In this document: positions 5,935-6,167 of the stretch, piece after piece
Numbering within the stretch: position 1 is the first letter of the stretch
Layout of the letters: every line of letters starts with the position of its first letter
Notes under the pieces: generated by a model
Seen by the model: only the letters and a program-made list of their open reading frames with translations
The model's database searches: none
What the model was told of the DNA's origin: nothing
Assembly (NCBI GenBank): GCA_051880395.1
Contig: JBJENW010000362.1
Location: forward strand, 1 to 6,167
From: JBJENW01 sp051880395
GTDB taxonomy: Bacteria; Bacillota; Clostridia; Lachnospirales; Lachnospiraceae
Reading direction: 5' to 3'
Length of the DNA: 6,167 nucleotides
Made by a program: the position numbers and the translations under genes

Positions 5935-6167
5935 TGCGGGTTCTACTTTATTGGCCTCCCTCTACATTTTCGTAGCCACCACTTTTTGGGTATTTTGACG
6001 AAAAATATCTCAACCCGGGGGATTTCCTACACGGACGTTTTCGGTATCCGACAGGAGGCAAGGGCGGGGTGGCTGAAACAAAAGTGGCTAGACAGAAATG
6101 AAGTCGAGTTTCGGATGGGCGGATCTGTGATGCTTTATTTTTGCTGTCTTTCGAAGGTCGGACAGTC
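5910..6167 (+). repeat. Intergenic repeat, copy 3 (direct, reaches window edge)
   Basis: This 258-base copy is in direct orientation to copy 2 and inverted to copy 1. It contains the conserved blocks TTTATATGGGTGTAAGTGT, TGGCTAGACAGAAATGAAG (within 6083-6103) and GATGCTTTATTTTTGCTGT (6129-6147). It retains the 91-base middle section that copy 2 has lost. Possible RNA pairings are CGGA/TCCG around the GTTTTCGG stretch, AGCCACC (5974-5980) with GGTGGCT (6068-6074), and CTGTC/GACAG near the end. A stop-free frame runs through it but lacks a start signal. I do not recognise it as a named RNA or insertion sequence. Confidence 0.87.

Noticed and set aside
5974..6074. Long-range RNA stem AGCCACC/GGTGGCT in repeat copy 3
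   Set aside because: The pairing is perfect in copy 3 but is not restored by compensating changes in copy 1, so three copies do not support it as a conserved structure.
1..6167. CRISPR array, tRNA, rRNA, transposase or phage genes
   Set aside because: No evenly spaced short repeats, no tRNA cloverleaf or rRNA segments, and no recognisable transposase, integrase or phage protein in any frame.

Overview
The window looks like chromosomal DNA from a low-to-middle-GC gut Firmicute, most likely a Lachnospiraceae-type Clostridia. The grounds are strong AGGAGG ribosome-binding sites, short intergenic spaces, a Clostridium-type short-chain flavodoxin, a DUF3793 protein and a very large FtsX-type ABC permease family that I know mainly from this group. 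All real genes lie on the + strand. The taxonomic call is an inference from these features.

Layout: (1) 1-257 is a roughly 257-bp non-genic repeat in inverted orientation. (2) 258-387 is a promoter region with a perfect 7-6-7 dyad next to the predicted transcription start. (3) 388-1460 is a two-gene operon, a DUF3793 protein followed by flavodoxin, closed by a hairpin terminator. (4) 1570-2352 is a ZIP-family metal transporter of the GufA type. (5) 2372-2544 is a second, internally deleted copy of the repeat in direct orientation. (6) About 2550-4186 is the wreck of a large FtsX-type ABC transporter permease. Its 5' end is gone, replaced by the repeat; it carries internal deletions and at least two frame changes, and no ATPase gene is present. 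A strong terminator follows. (7) 4266-4515 is an AT-rich control region. (8) 4516-5874 is an intact family-1 beta-glucosidase. (9) 5910-6167 is a third, full-length repeat copy in direct orientation that runs into the window end.

Functionally, the left part suggests metal or iron economy: flavodoxin (an iron-free substitute for ferredoxin), its frequent partner DUF3793, a metal importer, and a DtxR-like palindrome at the operon promoter. The right part is a stand-alone beta-glucoside hydrolysis gene with its own promoter. The two are separated by repeat-associated gene decay.

The most unusual element is the repeat family. Three copies are present. Blocks of about 20 bp are conserved even between the diverged copies, while insertions and deletions shift the reading frame, so the conservation is at the nucleotide level. 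Both window ends fall at the same position within the repeat, which suggests the window is a contig that ended where the repeat could not be resolved. I did not find a CRISPR array, tRNA, rRNA, transposase, or a convincing new multi-gene system.
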